Positions 1-8,007 of a stretch of DNA of 48,781 bases are shown piece by piece. Within the stretch, counting starts at the first letter, position 1; the number at the start of each line of letters is the position of its first letter. The translations under genes and the position numbers were made by a program. The stretch comes from Akkermansia muciniphila (lineage in GTDB: Bacteria; Verrucomicrobiota; Verrucomicrobiia; Verrucomicrobiales; Akkermansiaceae), in contig CAMCYK010000015.1 in NCBI GenBank assembly GCA_945883695.1, positions 1 through 48,781 on the forward strand. The letters are read 5' to 3'. Under the pieces are notes generated by a model that worked only from the letters and a program-made list of their open reading frames with translations, ran no database searches and was not told the origin of the DNA.

Positions 1-123
1 GCCGATCATCAGGACGGACGATCCCTTCAAGCGCCGTTGGCCGTCCTCGCCGATGCCCGGCACCGACAGGTGGCGGGCGTAGCGCAGGCGTTCTTCGGAG
101 GTGAGCGGCGGCAGGTCGGGCAT
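1..123 (-). CDS. MoeB/ThiF-family adenylyltransferase, N-terminal fragment
   Basis: Only the first 41 codons are in the window; the gene runs off the left edge. The translation begins MPDLPPLTSEERLRYARHLS and continues with PGIGEDGQRRLKGSSVLMIG, the classic start of E1-like ATP-dependent adenylyltransferases that activate the C-terminal glycine of MoaD or ThiS for sulfur transfer in molybdopterin or thiamine synthesis. The RYARHL..PGIG.(D/E)GQ.RLK segment is the N-terminal arm, and VLMIG is the first strand of the nucleotide-binding fold, just before the GxGxxG loop. MoeB, ThiF and MoeZ cannot be told apart from this stretch. The start is the ATG at 123; no clear ribosome binding site precedes it. 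Confidence 0.8.
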   Translation of the reverse strand, partial: MPDLPPLTSEERLRYARHLSVPGIGEDGQRRLKGSSVLMIG

Positions 124-262
124 CGGGGGAGGATAGCGCCTCGGCCGGGCGTGGCAACCGCTCTGCCGTGGAGCGCGGCGTCGAAGACCGCGGATGACGG
201 GGAACGGAGTCATGCGACGGGAGGGTTGGGTCCTTCGTCGGGGTGAAGCGGGCCGGGAGGCT

Positions 263-303
263 GGCTTCGATGACAAAGTGCGGCGGTCATGGACGGCCGC
301 TAC
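263..303 (-). repeat. REP-like element, family A, single copy
   Basis: On the minus strand it starts with the foot GTAG (plus-strand ctac at 300-303), followed by a GCGGC arm, TGACCGCCGC and CACTTTGTC, and ends in GAAGCC. The same arrangement occurs at 4053-4093 and, diverged, at 30489-30531. The gap 124-360 that holds it has no convincing gene. Confidence 0.7.
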
Positions 304-360
304 CTAGGGAGCGGCGGCATTGCGCCTTGACCCGTCGGCGGGTTCTGAAAAAGGAGTGGG

Positions 361-942
361 ATGGCCGAAACCCATTCCACCTTTTCCCTCCGTCCCGGCG
401 ACGCGGCTCCCGGTTTCCAGTTGCCGGCGCCCGACGGCACGCTGCACGAGCTCCACGCGATCCGTGGCAACGGCGGCCTGCTGGTGGTGTTCGCCTGCAA
501 CCATTGTCCCTACGTCATTCACCTGGCGGGCGCGCTGGGCAGCCTCGCCGGTGAAATCGAAGCCGAAGGAGTCGCCACCGTCGCGATCTCCTCGAACGAC
601 ATCGAAAAATACCCGGCCGATGCCCCGGCACAGATGGCGGTTTTCGCGGCGCGGCACGGCTGGAATTTCCCTTACCTGTTCGATGAAAGCCAGGAGGTCG
701 CCAAGGCCTACGGGGCCGCCTGCACGCCGGACTTCTTCCTCTTCGATCACGAGCTGCGGCTCTATTACGCCGGGCAATTCGATGCGACCCGCCCGAAAAG
801 CGGCCAGCCGGCGACCGGCGATGATCTGCGCGCGGCGGTGAAAGGCATGCTGGCCGGCGAGGAGCCGCCGGTCCGGCCCTTTCCCAGCACCGGCTGCAAC
901 ATCAAGTGGAAGGCTGGCAGCGAACCGCCCTATTTTGCCTGA
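361..942 (+). CDS. thioredoxin-like (AhpC/TSA-type) redox protein
   Basis: A 193-residue thioredoxin-fold protein. Residues about 8-40 form the lead-in strand region (PGDAAPGFQLPAPDG) typical of peroxiredoxin/TlpA-like domains. The redox site is FACNHCPYV, with C46 and C49 as a CxxC pair; the CNHCPY signature marks a widespread cytosolic 'thioredoxin family protein' group of unknown client. A cis-proline segment follows (AACTPDFFLFD near residue 120). There is no signal peptide, so it is probably cytoplasmic. AAGGAG lies about 8 bases before the ATG, supporting this start. It likely catalyses disulfide reduction or peroxide detoxification, but the substrate cannot be read from the sequence. 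It lies 57 bp upstream of a symporter gene in the same direction. Confidence 0.88.
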   Translation: MAETHSTFSLRPGDAAPGFQLPAPDGTLHELHAIRGNGGLLVVFACNHCPYVIHLAGALGSLAGEIEAEGVATVAISSNDIEKYPADAPAQMAVFAARHGWNFPYLFDESQEVAKAYGAACTPDFFLFDHELRLYYAGQFDATRPKSGQPATGDDLRAAVKGMLAGEEPPVRPFPSTGCNIKWKAGSEPPYFA

Positions 943-999
943 AACGTTTCGCATTTCACCATTGCCCGCGGCCCCATCGACCGACTAACACCTTCAGCC

Positions 1000-2814
1000 A
1001 TGCCATCCCTGCCTCTGAACCTCGCGGTGCAACTCCAGACGATCGACTGGGTCATTTTGGTCGCCTCGGTGGCCATTTGTTTCGTGCCCGCGCTTTACTA
1101 CGCCAAGAGGTCAGGAGAGAGCGTTTCGGAATTCTTCACCTCGGGCCAGTCGGTGCCGTGGTGGCTGATCGGGATCTCGATGGTCGCGACGACCTTCTCC
1201 ACCGACACGCCGAACTTCGTCACCAACCTGATCCGCACGGAGGGCGTTTCGTCGAACTGGCAGTGGTGGGCCTTCGCGCTCACCGGGATGAGCACGGTGT
1301 TCTTCTTCGCCCGGCTGTGGCGCCGGTCCGGAGTCCTCACCGACCTCGAATTCTACGAGCTCCGCTACAGCGGCAAGGCGGCGCGCCGGGTCCGTGGCTT
1401 CCGGGCCGTGTATCTCGGCCTGTTTTTCAACTGCATCATCATGGCGTCGGTCAACCTTGCCGCCACCAAGATCTCGGGCATCCTGTTCGGCTTCGAGAAG
1501 TGGGAAACGCTGGCCTTCTGCGCGGTGATCAACATCGCGTTCGCCGCGACCTCGGGGCTGTGGGGCGTGCTGGTGATCGACATGATCCAGTTCGGCATCG
1601 CGATGACCGGTGCCTTCGCCCTGGCCTACTTCTGCCTGATCCAACCGGAGATCGGCGGCTTGGACGGCTTGATCACCAAGATCTCGGCCACCTCGCCGGA
1701 GACGCTCAGGATGATCCCGTCCGCCGACAGCGGCCTGCTGTGGAGCATCATGTTGATCCCGCTGCTCGTCGGATGGTGGTCCACCTGGTATCCCGGCGCG
1801 GAGCCTGGCGGCGGCAGCTACATCGCCCAGCGCATGCTGGCGGCCAAGTCCGAACGTGACGCGTTGGGCGGCACCTTGTTCTTCAACTTCGCCCACTACG
1901 TTCTCCGGCCCTGGCCGTGGATCCTCGTCGGCTTGTGCTCGATGGTCATCTTCCCCGAGCTGAGCGATATCAAGAAGGCCTTCCCCGATCTGCCGGACGG
2001 CCTGCTCGGTCACGACATCGCCTATCCCGCGATGATGCAATTCCTGCCAACCGGCTGGCTCGGCCTGATGGTTGCCGGATTGCTCGCGGCCTACGTTTCG
2101 ACGATCATCACCCACCTCAACTGGGGCACTTCCTACTTGGTGCACGACTTTTACCAGCGCTTCATCAATCCCGGGAAGACCGACAAGCACTACGTGGGGG
2201 TCGGCCGCATGATGACCGTCGTACTGATGCTGGTCGCCGGCGCGATCACCTTGTTCATGGAGACGGCGCAGGATAATTTCAAGCTGCTGCTGCAGATCGG
2301 GGCGGGCACCGGATCGCTCTATCTTTTCCGTTGGTTCTGGTGGCGGATCAATGCGGTCAGCGAAGTGACCGCGATGGTGGCGTCGCTGGTGGTGGCGTTC
2401 GTGTTCCAGGTGATTGCCAAAGGCCAGGTGGACGGGGAAGCCGTGCCTTGGTTCATCAAGCACCAGCTCCCGCTCGGGGTGGGCATCACCACGCTGTCGT
2501 GGGTGATCGCCACCTTCGTCAGCAAGCCGACCGATGCCGCGACGCTGCGCAAGTTCTACGACAAGGTCCGTCCCGCCGGTCCCGGCTGGGCGAAAATCCG
2601 TGCGGAAAGCGGCCTGCCGGCCTCGCCGGACAGCTTGCCGATGGCGCTGCTCGGCACCGTCCTCGGCGTGACCATGATCTGGACCGGTCTCTTCGCGACC
2701 GGCAGCTTCCTGTATGGCAATCACCGCGATGGCATGATCCTCGGCGCGGTCTTTCTGGGCGCGTCGGTCGCGCTGATCTCCCTGGTAAGGAAGCTGTGGG
2801 CGAAGGAGGCGTGA
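1000..2814 (+). CDS. sodium:solute symporter family (SSS) transporter
   Basis: A 604-residue polytopic inner-membrane protein with about 14 hydrophobic segments. The N-terminal region (VILVASVAICFVPALYYAKR, then SEFFTSGQSVPWWLIGISM and TTFSTDTPNFVTNLIRTEG) matches the sodium:solute symporter family, in which TM1 and the following Ser/Thr-rich stretch line the Na+ and substrate sites. The family couples inward sodium flow to uptake of sugars, amino acids, nucleosides or sialic acid; this member's substrate is not recognisable, and no catabolic genes sit beside it to suggest one. The length is normal for long SSS members. It starts 57 bp after the thioredoxin-like gene and is followed by a palindromic repeat, so it may be the last gene of that transcript. 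Confidence 0.92.
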   Translation: MPSLPLNLAVQLQTIDWVILVASVAICFVPALYYAKRSGESVSEFFTSGQSVPWWLIGISMVATTFSTDTPNFVTNLIRTEGVSSNWQWWAFALTGMSTVFFFARLWRRSGVLTDLEFYELRYSGKAARRVRGFRAVYLGLFFNCIIMASVNLAATKISGILFGFEKWETLAFCAVINIAFAATSGLWGVLVIDMIQFGIAMTGAFALAYFCLIQPEIGGLDGLITKISATSPETLRMIPSADSGLLWSIMLIPLLVGWWSTWYPGAEPGGGSYIAQRMLAAKSERDALGGTLFFNFAHYVLRPWPWILVGLCSMVIFPELSDIKKAFPDLPDGLLGHDIAYPAMMQFLPTGWLGLMVAGLLAAYVSTIITHLNWGTSYLVHDFYQRFINPGKTDKHYVGVGRMMTVVLMLVAGAITLFMETAQDNFKLLLQIGAGTGSLYLFRWFWWRINAVSEVTAMVASLVVAFVFQVIAKGQVDGEAVPWFIKHQLPLGVGITTLSWVIATFVSKPTDAATLRKFYDKVRPAGPGWAKIRAESGLPASPDSLPMALLGTVLGVTMIWTGLFATGSFLYGNHRDGMILGAVFLGASVALISLVRKLWAKEA

Positions 2815-2847
2815 GGAGAATCCGGGTGGCGCGCCGCCGCGCGGTTA

Positions 2848-2898
2848 GGGAGTGTGGACCTGTGGTCCACACGGGTGTCGACGGCACGTCGACACTCC
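2848..2898. repeat. nested palindromic element (family B), two adjacent hairpins
   Basis: Two perfect 9-bp stems lie side by side: GTGTGGACC/GGTCCACAC (2852-2872, loop TGT) and GTGTCGACG/CGTCGACAC (2875-2895, loop GCA). The outer GGAGTGT and ACACTCC also pair, so the element can fold as two hairpins or as a larger cruciform. Its edges carry GGAG and CTCC feet. A second copy is at 25534-25584. Lying between the symporter and trpD, it could also act as a weak terminator, though no U-tract follows. Confidence 0.85.
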
Positions 2899-2999
2899 TC
2901 AAGGGGGGCGGCTGCTTCGGTTTGCACTACCGACGGCAGGGCTCACCCACGAGAATGACTTGGCAAGACCGGTCCCGCCCGTGCTAGGCTACCCACCGC

Positions 3000-4046
3000 A
3001 TGGACGCGCTGATTCACCATCTGGAACGGAAGGAAGATCTCTCGCCGCGGGAGATCAGGGTGGCGGCCGAGCTGCTGCTCGATCCCGCCGCGCCGGATGC
3101 CAAGAAGGCCGCGCTGTTGGAAAACCTTTCGAAGAAGGGCGAGACGCCGGCGGAGATCGCCGGCTTCGTCGAAGTCTTTCTGGAGCACGCGGTCGATCCG
3201 CATGCCGGCCTGCTCGATCTCGAAGGTCCTACGATCGACGTCTGCGGCACCGGCGGCGACAAGCTGAACCTCTTCAACGTCTCGACCACCTCGATGTTCG
3301 TCGTGGCGGCGACCGGGGCGGTGGTGATGAAGCACGGCAACCGCGGCATCACGTCGAAGAGCGGCGGCGCGGACGTGCTGGAAGCGCTGGGCATCCGGAT
3401 CGACCTGCCGGCGGAGGGCTTCCGCGATTGCTTGGAAAAGGCGGGCGTCGGCTTCCTGTTCGCCCAGGCCTATCATCCCGCCTTCAAGGCGGTGGTGAAC
3501 GTCCGCAAGCAGCTCGCTGAAAAGGGCGTGCGCACGATTTTCAACCTGATCGGCCCGCTGTTGAACCCGGCCAGGCCGCAGTGCCAGTTGGTCGGCGTCT
3601 TCGACCGCGAGATGTGCCCGGCCTTCGCCGAGATCCTCCAGCGGCTCGGCCGCGAGAGCGCCTGGGTGGTCCACGGGACCACCGGCGACGGCCGCTGCGT
3701 CGACGAGGTCAGCCTGTTAGGCTCCACCCGCATCTGCAAGGCCGGGCTCTATCAGGACCTGGTCGATGAAGAGGTGCGGCCGCGCGACTTCGGGATGAAG
3801 CACGCCGAGGTCGAAGAGTTGCAAGGCGGCGACGCGACGGTGAACGCCGCGATTCTGGAAGCGATCCTTACCGGCAAGGACACCGGTCCGAAGCGCGACA
3901 TGGTGCTGTTGAATGCCGGAGCGGCGATCGCCTGCTGCGGGCTCTCGGACGACATCGGCGACGGGATCGAAATCGCGCGGAGCCTGATCGACGACGGCAG
4001 CGCGCTGGGGCGGCTGCGCTTGTTGCAGGAGGTGGCGAAGCGGTGA
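3000..4046 (+). CDS. trpD: anthranilate phosphoribosyltransferase TrpD
   Basis: This cytosolic enzyme transfers phosphoribose from PRPP to anthranilate, the second committed step of tryptophan synthesis. The 348-residue length is typical. Family signatures are all present: an N-terminal helical domain (LSPREIRVAAELLL), the PRPP-binding loop VCGTGGDK near residues 80-87, NVSTTS, and KHGNRGITSKSGGADVLEALG (residues about 112-132), followed by FLFAQAYHPA and the NLIGPLLNP loop. No other trp genes are in the window, so it stands outside a trp operon, as is common in Verrucomicrobia. The ATG at 3000 fits the family N-terminus; no strong ribosome binding site is visible. Its 3' end faces the small gene at 4185-4661 across a REP pair. 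Confidence 0.96.
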   Translation: MDALIHHLERKEDLSPREIRVAAELLLDPAAPDAKKAALLENLSKKGETPAEIAGFVEVFLEHAVDPHAGLLDLEGPTIDVCGTGGDKLNLFNVSTTSMFVVAATGAVVMKHGNRGITSKSGGADVLEALGIRIDLPAEGFRDCLEKAGVGFLFAQAYHPAFKAVVNVRKQLAEKGVRTIFNLIGPLLNPARPQCQLVGVFDREMCPAFAEILQRLGRESAWVVHGTTGDGRCVDEVSLLGSTRICKAGLYQDLVDEEVRPRDFGMKHAEVEELQGGDATVNAAILEAILTGKDTGPKRDMVLLNAGAAIACCGLSDDIGDGIEIARSLIDDGSALGRLRLLQEVAKR

Positions 4047-4052
4047 TTGCTG

Positions 4053-4180
4053 TAGCGGCGCGTCGATGACCGCCGCACTTTGTAAAGAAGCCACGGCAAG
4101 CTCCCGCTCACGCACCAATGATCTAACAGATGCTCCCGTGCTTCGTTTCCATCCAGCGGCGGTCATGGACGCGCCGCTCC
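4053..4180. repeat. REPIN: inverted pair of family A elements
   Basis: The left arm (4053-4093) starts with GTAG and reads GCGGCGCGTCGATGACCGCC, then CACTTTGTAAAGAAGCC. The right arm (4155-4180) is its inverted partner, matching about 24 bases with one mismatch and ending in the foot GGAG on the minus strand (ctcc 4177-4180). About 60 bp separate the arms. The unit exactly fills the gap between the convergent trpD and 158-residue gene, as expected for a REP doublet, and could fold into a long hairpin that ends both transcripts. Confidence 0.8.
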
Positions 4181-4184
4181 ACCA

Positions 4185-4661
4185 TCATTTTTCCCGACGG
4201 GAAAGCCAAAGCGTCATCGCGCCTTCCATCCAATCCGGAGTGTAAACGGGCATCCCAGAGGCTTCATCCCGATCCGGCTTTCTTCCCCGCTCGAAATCGC
4301 GCGCTGCGGTGCGGGCCGATCCGCCGATCTCGCCGGTCCCCAAGACCACCAGATTGTCGAACGCGGCGATCATTCCGCCCTCCGCGCATTGGCAGAGCAG
4401 CCGCGTCATTTCCGCCTGGTCGCGCTCGATCCGGGATGCCCGGGTTTCCTCATCCGGGTAGAGCAAGCCGAGGAGATGGATCGATGCGATCGCGTAGCGG
4501 GCGAGATCGTTGCCGCCGTCGGCCAAGGGGGTGAGACGCTCGACGTGGCGGCGGAATTTGATGGCAGTCTCGGCTGAAACGGTCACTGCCGAGGGATTCT
4601 GGCTTTTCCCCCATGAGTCCATGTCCTGCCAGCAGTCGAGGAGTTCCCGGGGATGGTTCAT
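4185..4661 (-). CDS. hypothetical protein, 158 residues, Sel1-like helical
   Basis: A soluble protein with no signal peptide or membrane segment. I do not recognise the family with certainty. The middle (LARYAIASIHLLGLLYPDEE, then CAEGGMIAAFDNLVVLGTGE at about residues 92-111) has the small-residue and Gly spacing of Sel1/TPR-like helical repeats, which usually mediate protein contacts. The gene starts about 40 bp after the polX stop codon and reads the same way, with a palindromic element (4669-4703) between them, so it may be the last gene of the polX transcript. The ATG at 4661 is the first good start after that element. Base composition resembles its neighbours. Confidence 0.65.
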   Translation of the reverse strand: MNHPRELLDCWQDMDSWGKSQNPSAVTVSAETAIKFRRHVERLTPLADGGNDLARYAIASIHLLGLLYPDEETRASRIERDQAEMTRLLCQCAEGGMIAAFDNLVVLGTGEIGGSARTAARDFERGRKPDRDEASGMPVYTPDWMEGAMTLWLSRREK

Positions 4662-4668
4662 GGTCGGG

Positions 4669-4703
4669 GGAAGGCTTGCGGCGAGACGCCGCAGCCACGG
4701 TTA
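4669..4703 (-). repeat. palindromic element family C, supplies polX stop codon
   Basis: Reading on the minus strand, the element opens with TAACCGTGGC, then a GCGGC/GCCGC hairpin around GTCTC, then AAGCCTTCC. The first three bases (4701-4703) are the TAA stop codon of polX. The same layout recurs at 31201-31235 and 47273-47307, each time with TAA serving as a gene's stop. Confidence 0.85.
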
Positions 4704-6434
4704 CCTCTTCTCCTTCGGCAACTTCAGCCATGCCTCGATCTCGGCGAGGGGCTTGGTGTTGATCACGTCCTGCCTTCTCAGCCAGCCCTTCCTCGCGACG
4801 CTGGCGCCGAACTTGAGGAACTGGAGCTGGTTGACCGAGTGGGCGTCGGGGTTGATCGAGCACAGCACGCCCTTGTCGCGGGCGCGGTGCCACCAGCGCC
4901 AGTCCATGTCGAAGCGCTTCGGGTTGCAGTTCAGCTCGATCACGGTGCGGGTCGCCGCGGCGCAGTCGATGATCTTCTCGTGGTTCACCGCGTAGCCGTC
5001 GCGGCGCAGCAGCATGCGGCCGGTGAGGTGGCCGAGCATGGTGACGTGCGGGCTTTCCATCGCGCGGATGATGCGCTTCGTCATCGTGTCCTCGTCGAGG
5101 TTGAGGACGTTGTGGACCGAGGCGACGGCGAAATCGAGGCGGGCGAGCATGGCCTCGCCGAAGTCGAGCGAGCCGTCCTTGAGGATGTCGACCTCCGAGC
5201 CGGCGAAGAGGCGGAACCGCGGGCCGCCGTGCTCGCGGTTCCACGCGGCAATCTTGTCGAGCTGGGCGGCGAGCCGCTCCTCGTCCAGCCCGCGGGCCTG
5301 TGGCGAGGATTTCGAATGATCGGAGATGCCCAAGTACTGCAAGCCTAGTTCCCGGGCGCCTTCGGCCATCTGGTCGAGCGTCGAGCGGCCGTCGGACTCG
5401 GTGGTGTGGTTGTGGAAGGTGCCGCGCAGGTTTTCCCACTCGATCAGCCGCGGCAGCGTGCCCTCGTCGGCGGCTTCGATCTCGCCGCGGTTCTCGCGGA
5501 GCTCGGGCGGGACGAAATCGAGGCCGAGGGCGCGGTAAATGTCGGCCTCGTCGCGGACCACCGGCAGGTTCTCGCCGGTGAAGCCGTATTCGTTGAGCGA
5601 CCAGCCCTGCTTGAGGGCGCGCGAGCGGATCGCGACGTTGTGCTCCTTGCTGCCGGTGAAATACATCAGGGCGAACGGGAACTGGTCGTTGGCGACCGCG
5701 CGCAGGTCGCACTGCATGCCGTTCTCGAGCAGGATCGAGCACTTGGTGTCGCCATGGGCGATGACCTCCTTGGCGAACGGCTGCTTCGCGAAGAATTCCG
5801 TCAGCTCGGCGGGCTTCGGGGTGGCGACGATGAAGTCGAGATCATGCACCAGTTCCTTCGAGCGCCGGGTCGAGCCGGCGACCGCCGCGCGCAGGACTTC
5901 CGGATGGCCGCGCAGGGCCTCGAGGATCTCGTCGGCGGCGGTGGTCGCCTCGTCGAGGCGGTGGACGCTCGCGCTTTGTTCGCGGCGGGCGATTGCTTCC
6001 AGGATCTTGACCTGGGTCTTGTCGCCGAAGCCGGCAAGCCCCGCGACCTTGCCGCTGTCGCAGGCGGCTTTCAGCGACGCGATCGAGTCGATGCCCAGCG
6101 TCTTGTGCAACGCGGCGATTTTCTTCGGGCCGAGTCCGACAATGTCGAACAGCTCGAAGAAGCTGTCGGGATAGTTGGCGCGGAGCTTCTTGTGAAATTC
6201 CAGTTCGCCGGTGGTCGCCAGCTCGTGAAGCTTGTCGCGCAGGGCCTCGCCGATGCCCTTGATGCCTTCCAGCTTTTGCTCGCGGGCCATCGCCACGATG
6301 TCGCCGTCGAAGCCGGAGACGATCCCGGCACCCTGGCGGTAGGCGCGGACCTTGAAAGGGTTCTCGCCTTGGATTTCGAGCAGCAGGGCGATTTCCTCGA
6401 GGACTTCGACCAATCGTTCGCGGGTCACGGACAT
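4701..6434 (-). CDS. polX: DNA polymerase/3'-5' exonuclease PolX
   Basis: A 577-residue family X polymerase fused to a PHP nuclease, acting in base excision repair and short gap filling. Helix-hairpin-helix regions are at about residues 50-70 (GIKGIGEALRDK) and 95-115 (IVGLGPKKIAAL). The palm motif GSTRRSKELVHDLDF (187-201) holds the metal-binding aspartates D198 and D200; GDTKCSIL and MQCDLRAV follow. The C-terminal PHP domain starts at about 338 with FHNHTTESDG (H341, H343), then ISDHSKS, AGSEVDI, VASVHN, LGHLTGR and NPDAHS, the usual metal ligands of the 3'-5' exonuclease and AP-site activities. Length and domain order are normal for bacterial PolX. The stop codon lies within a repeat. Confidence 0.96.
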   Translation of the reverse strand: MSVTRERLVEVLEEIALLLEIQGENPFKVRAYRQGAGIVSGFDGDIVAMAREQKLEGIKGIGEALRDKLHELATTGELEFHKKLRANYPDSFFELFDIVGLGPKKIAALHKTLGIDSIASLKAACDSGKVAGLAGFGDKTQVKILEAIARREQSASVHRLDEATTAADEILEALRGHPEVLRAAVAGSTRRSKELVHDLDFIVATPKPAELTEFFAKQPFAKEVIAHGDTKCSILLENGMQCDLRAVANDQFPFALMYFTGSKEHNVAIRSRALKQGWSLNEYGFTGENLPVVRDEADIYRALGLDFVPPELRENRGEIEAADEGTLPRLIEWENLRGTFHNHTTESDGRSTLDQMAEGARELGLQYLGISDHSKSSPQARGLDEERLAAQLDKIAAWNREHGGPRFRLFAGSEVDILKDGSLDFGEAMLARLDFAVASVHNVLNLDEDTMTKRIIRAMESPHVTMLGHLTGRMLLRRDGYAVNHEKIIDCAAATRTVIELNCNPKRFDMDWRWWHRARDKGVLCSINPDAHSVNQLQFLKFGASVARKGWLRRQDVINTKPLAEIEAWLKLPKEKR

Positions 6435-6558
6435 GCGCGGAGGCTAGGGAGCCGGTGCGCCCGGGACAGTCGAAAAAATTTCGCGACCGGGGGAATCGTG
6501 GCGCGGGGTGACACGGTGGCCGGCGGATTGGCATTCGGAGCGGATGGAAACCGGAGCC

Positions 6559-6604
6559 CTCGCCAGCAGGCTGGCGGAGGGAGAGCGGCAGCAGGCTGCC
6601 GCAG
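6559..6604. repeat. double hairpin repeat (family D)
   Basis: Two related hairpins lie in tandem: CGCCAGC/GCTGGCG (6561-6576) and GCGGCAGC/GCTGCCGC (6585-6602), both with an AG loop. The stems differ by matched changes. They sit between the polX start and the stop codon of the EEP-fold gene (TGA 6617-6619), and read as a REP or bidirectional terminator. The remaining 6435-6558 shows no gene. Confidence 0.7.
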
Positions 6605-6616
6605 TCCAAGGATGCT

Positions 6617-7636
6617 TCACGAGCCGGGCAGCAGGTCCGCCACGACCATCCGGTGATCGCTGCGGCGGGTGGTCACCGCGGCGCAGCGCAAGGGGAGGAA
6701 ATAGCGGGTGCAGTGGATCTGGTCGATCCGGTGAATCGGGATCCGGCGCTGGTAGGTATTGCCCCAGCCGGTGCCGGCGGCGCTGAAGGCATCGACGAAG
6801 TCCGGCTTCAGCAGGCTGTGGATCGGGTCGGCGGGCGGGGCGTTGAAATCGCCGCCGAGAATCACCGGCCGGCCCGGCGCGGTGTCGTCGAGGATGGTCA
6901 GGGCGATCGCGAGCTCCCTGAGCCGGACCTGGCGGTTGATCCGGTGGGCCCGCCAGCAATCGCGCCGCCACAAGCGGAGATCGGTGGCGGCGCTGGTCAG
7001 GTGGAGGTTGACGACCTCGAACTCCATGCCGTCGGGCCGGCGCACGGTGACCTGCTGGACGCGGAAATTTCCCTGCTGCGGATTGACCTCGCGTTGGATT
7101 CTCCAGTGGGAACGGGTGACGATGCCGTTGGTCATGTAGATCCGGTAGTCGCCTTCGCCGTCGTAGAGCAGGTCGGCGATCTCGCGCACATGGTGCGGAT
7201 GGACTTCCTGGAGCAGAACCACGTCGGGGTCCCAGCGGCGGATGTCGGCGGCGGGGCTCTTGAGGGGGTCGTATTTGAAATAATTGCAGTTCAGGGTGAG
7301 CACCCGCAGGACCGGCCGCCCGTCGGCGAATCCCGCGGGGCCGGGAACCGGGGCGGATTTCCCGAGGTTCGCGATGACCCGTGCCTCGTCGGCGCCGAGC
7401 AGGACGGTCATCGCCCAGACCCCGGTGATCACCAGCGACAAGGGCGCGCGGAGGAACCAGAAGGCGGTGATCGAGCAAAACAGCCCGACGCCGCCCCAGG
7501 CCCAGATCGGAACCACGGTGAAGGCCGCCAGCTTGTCGGGCTGGCGGGCGAAGGCGTAGATCGTGAGGAGATGCAGCAGCAGCGACAAGCCGATGAGGAG
7601 CCATCCGGCGCGGCGGCGGAAGCGGGAGGACTTCAT
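6617..7636 (-). CDS. membrane-anchored endonuclease/exonuclease/phosphatase (EEP) family protein
   Basis: A 339-residue protein with three N-terminal membrane helices (about 11-30, 38-58 and 62-80) followed by an EEP-fold domain from residue 108. The metal and phosphate ligands of the fold are visible in order: TLNCNYF (N116), LLQEV (E144), NLHLTS (N210, H212), LGGDFNAPP (D263, N265), RIDQIH (D305) and RRSDHRMVV (D327, H328). The family cleaves phosphodiesters in nucleic acids, lipids or inositol phosphates; with this topology the catalytic domain may face the periplasm and act on nucleotides or lipids. The substrate cannot be inferred. It reads downstream of ybaB with a gap of about 28 bp, so it may share the dnaX-ybaB transcript. 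Confidence 0.9.
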   Translation of the reverse strand: MKSSRFRRRAGWLLIGLSLLLHLLTIYAFARQPDKLAAFTVVPIWAWGGVGLFCSITAFWFLRAPLSLVITGVWAMTVLLGADEARVIANLGKSAPVPGPAGFADGRPVLRVLTLNCNYFKYDPLKSPAADIRRWDPDVVLLQEVHPHHVREIADLLYDGEGDYRIYMTNGIVTRSHWRIQREVNPQQGNFRVQQVTVRRPDGMEFEVVNLHLTSAATDLRLWRRDCWRAHRINRQVRLRELAIALTILDDTAPGRPVILGGDFNAPPADPIHSLLKPDFVDAFSAAGTGWGNTYQRRIPIHRIDQIHCTRYFLPLRCAAVTTRRSDHRMVVADLLPGS

Positions 7637-7664
7637 CAGGCCGGACAGCGGGCGGGTTGGACCC

Positions 7665-7967
7665 TCAGAACGGCAGGCCCAAGCCGCCGGTCAGCTTTTT
7701 CATCTCGGCGGCGGAGATTTCGCGGCCTTTTTGAATGGCTTCCTGGACCCCCTTGAGCACGAGCTCCTGGAGGAATTCGACGTCATCCGGGTCGACCACC
7801 GACTTGTCGATGACCAGCGACACGACATCGCCGGCGCAGGTGGCGACCACGGTCACCTTGCTGCCGCCGACGCTGGCTTCGACGGTTTTGCGGGCGAGTT
7901 CTTCTTGCGCAGCGGCCATCCCGGCCTGCATTTTCTGCGCCTGCTTCATCATTTTCTGGATATCCAT
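7665..7967 (-). CDS. ybaB: YbaB/EbfC family nucleoid-associated protein
   Basis: A 100-residue DNA-binding protein of the YbaB/EbfC family, which dimerises and binds DNA in the nucleoid. It starts MDIQKMMKQAQKMQAGMAAA, the standard N-terminal helix, followed by VEASVGGSKVTVVATCAGDV (the beta-sheet core) and the helix VDPDDVEFLQELVLKGVQEA. Length is typical. It lies 40 bp after dnaX in the same direction, the near-universal dnaX-ybaB arrangement; recR, the usual third gene, is absent here and an EEP-fold gene takes its place. Confidence 0.95.
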   Translation of the reverse strand: MDIQKMMKQAQKMQAGMAAAQEELARKTVEASVGGSKVTVVATCAGDVVSLVIDKSVVDPDDVEFLQELVLKGVQEAIQKGREISAAEMKKLTGGLGLPF

Positions 7968-8007
7968 GGGAAAATCGGGAGTTGGGAGTTGAGGGACGGG
8001 TTGCGAT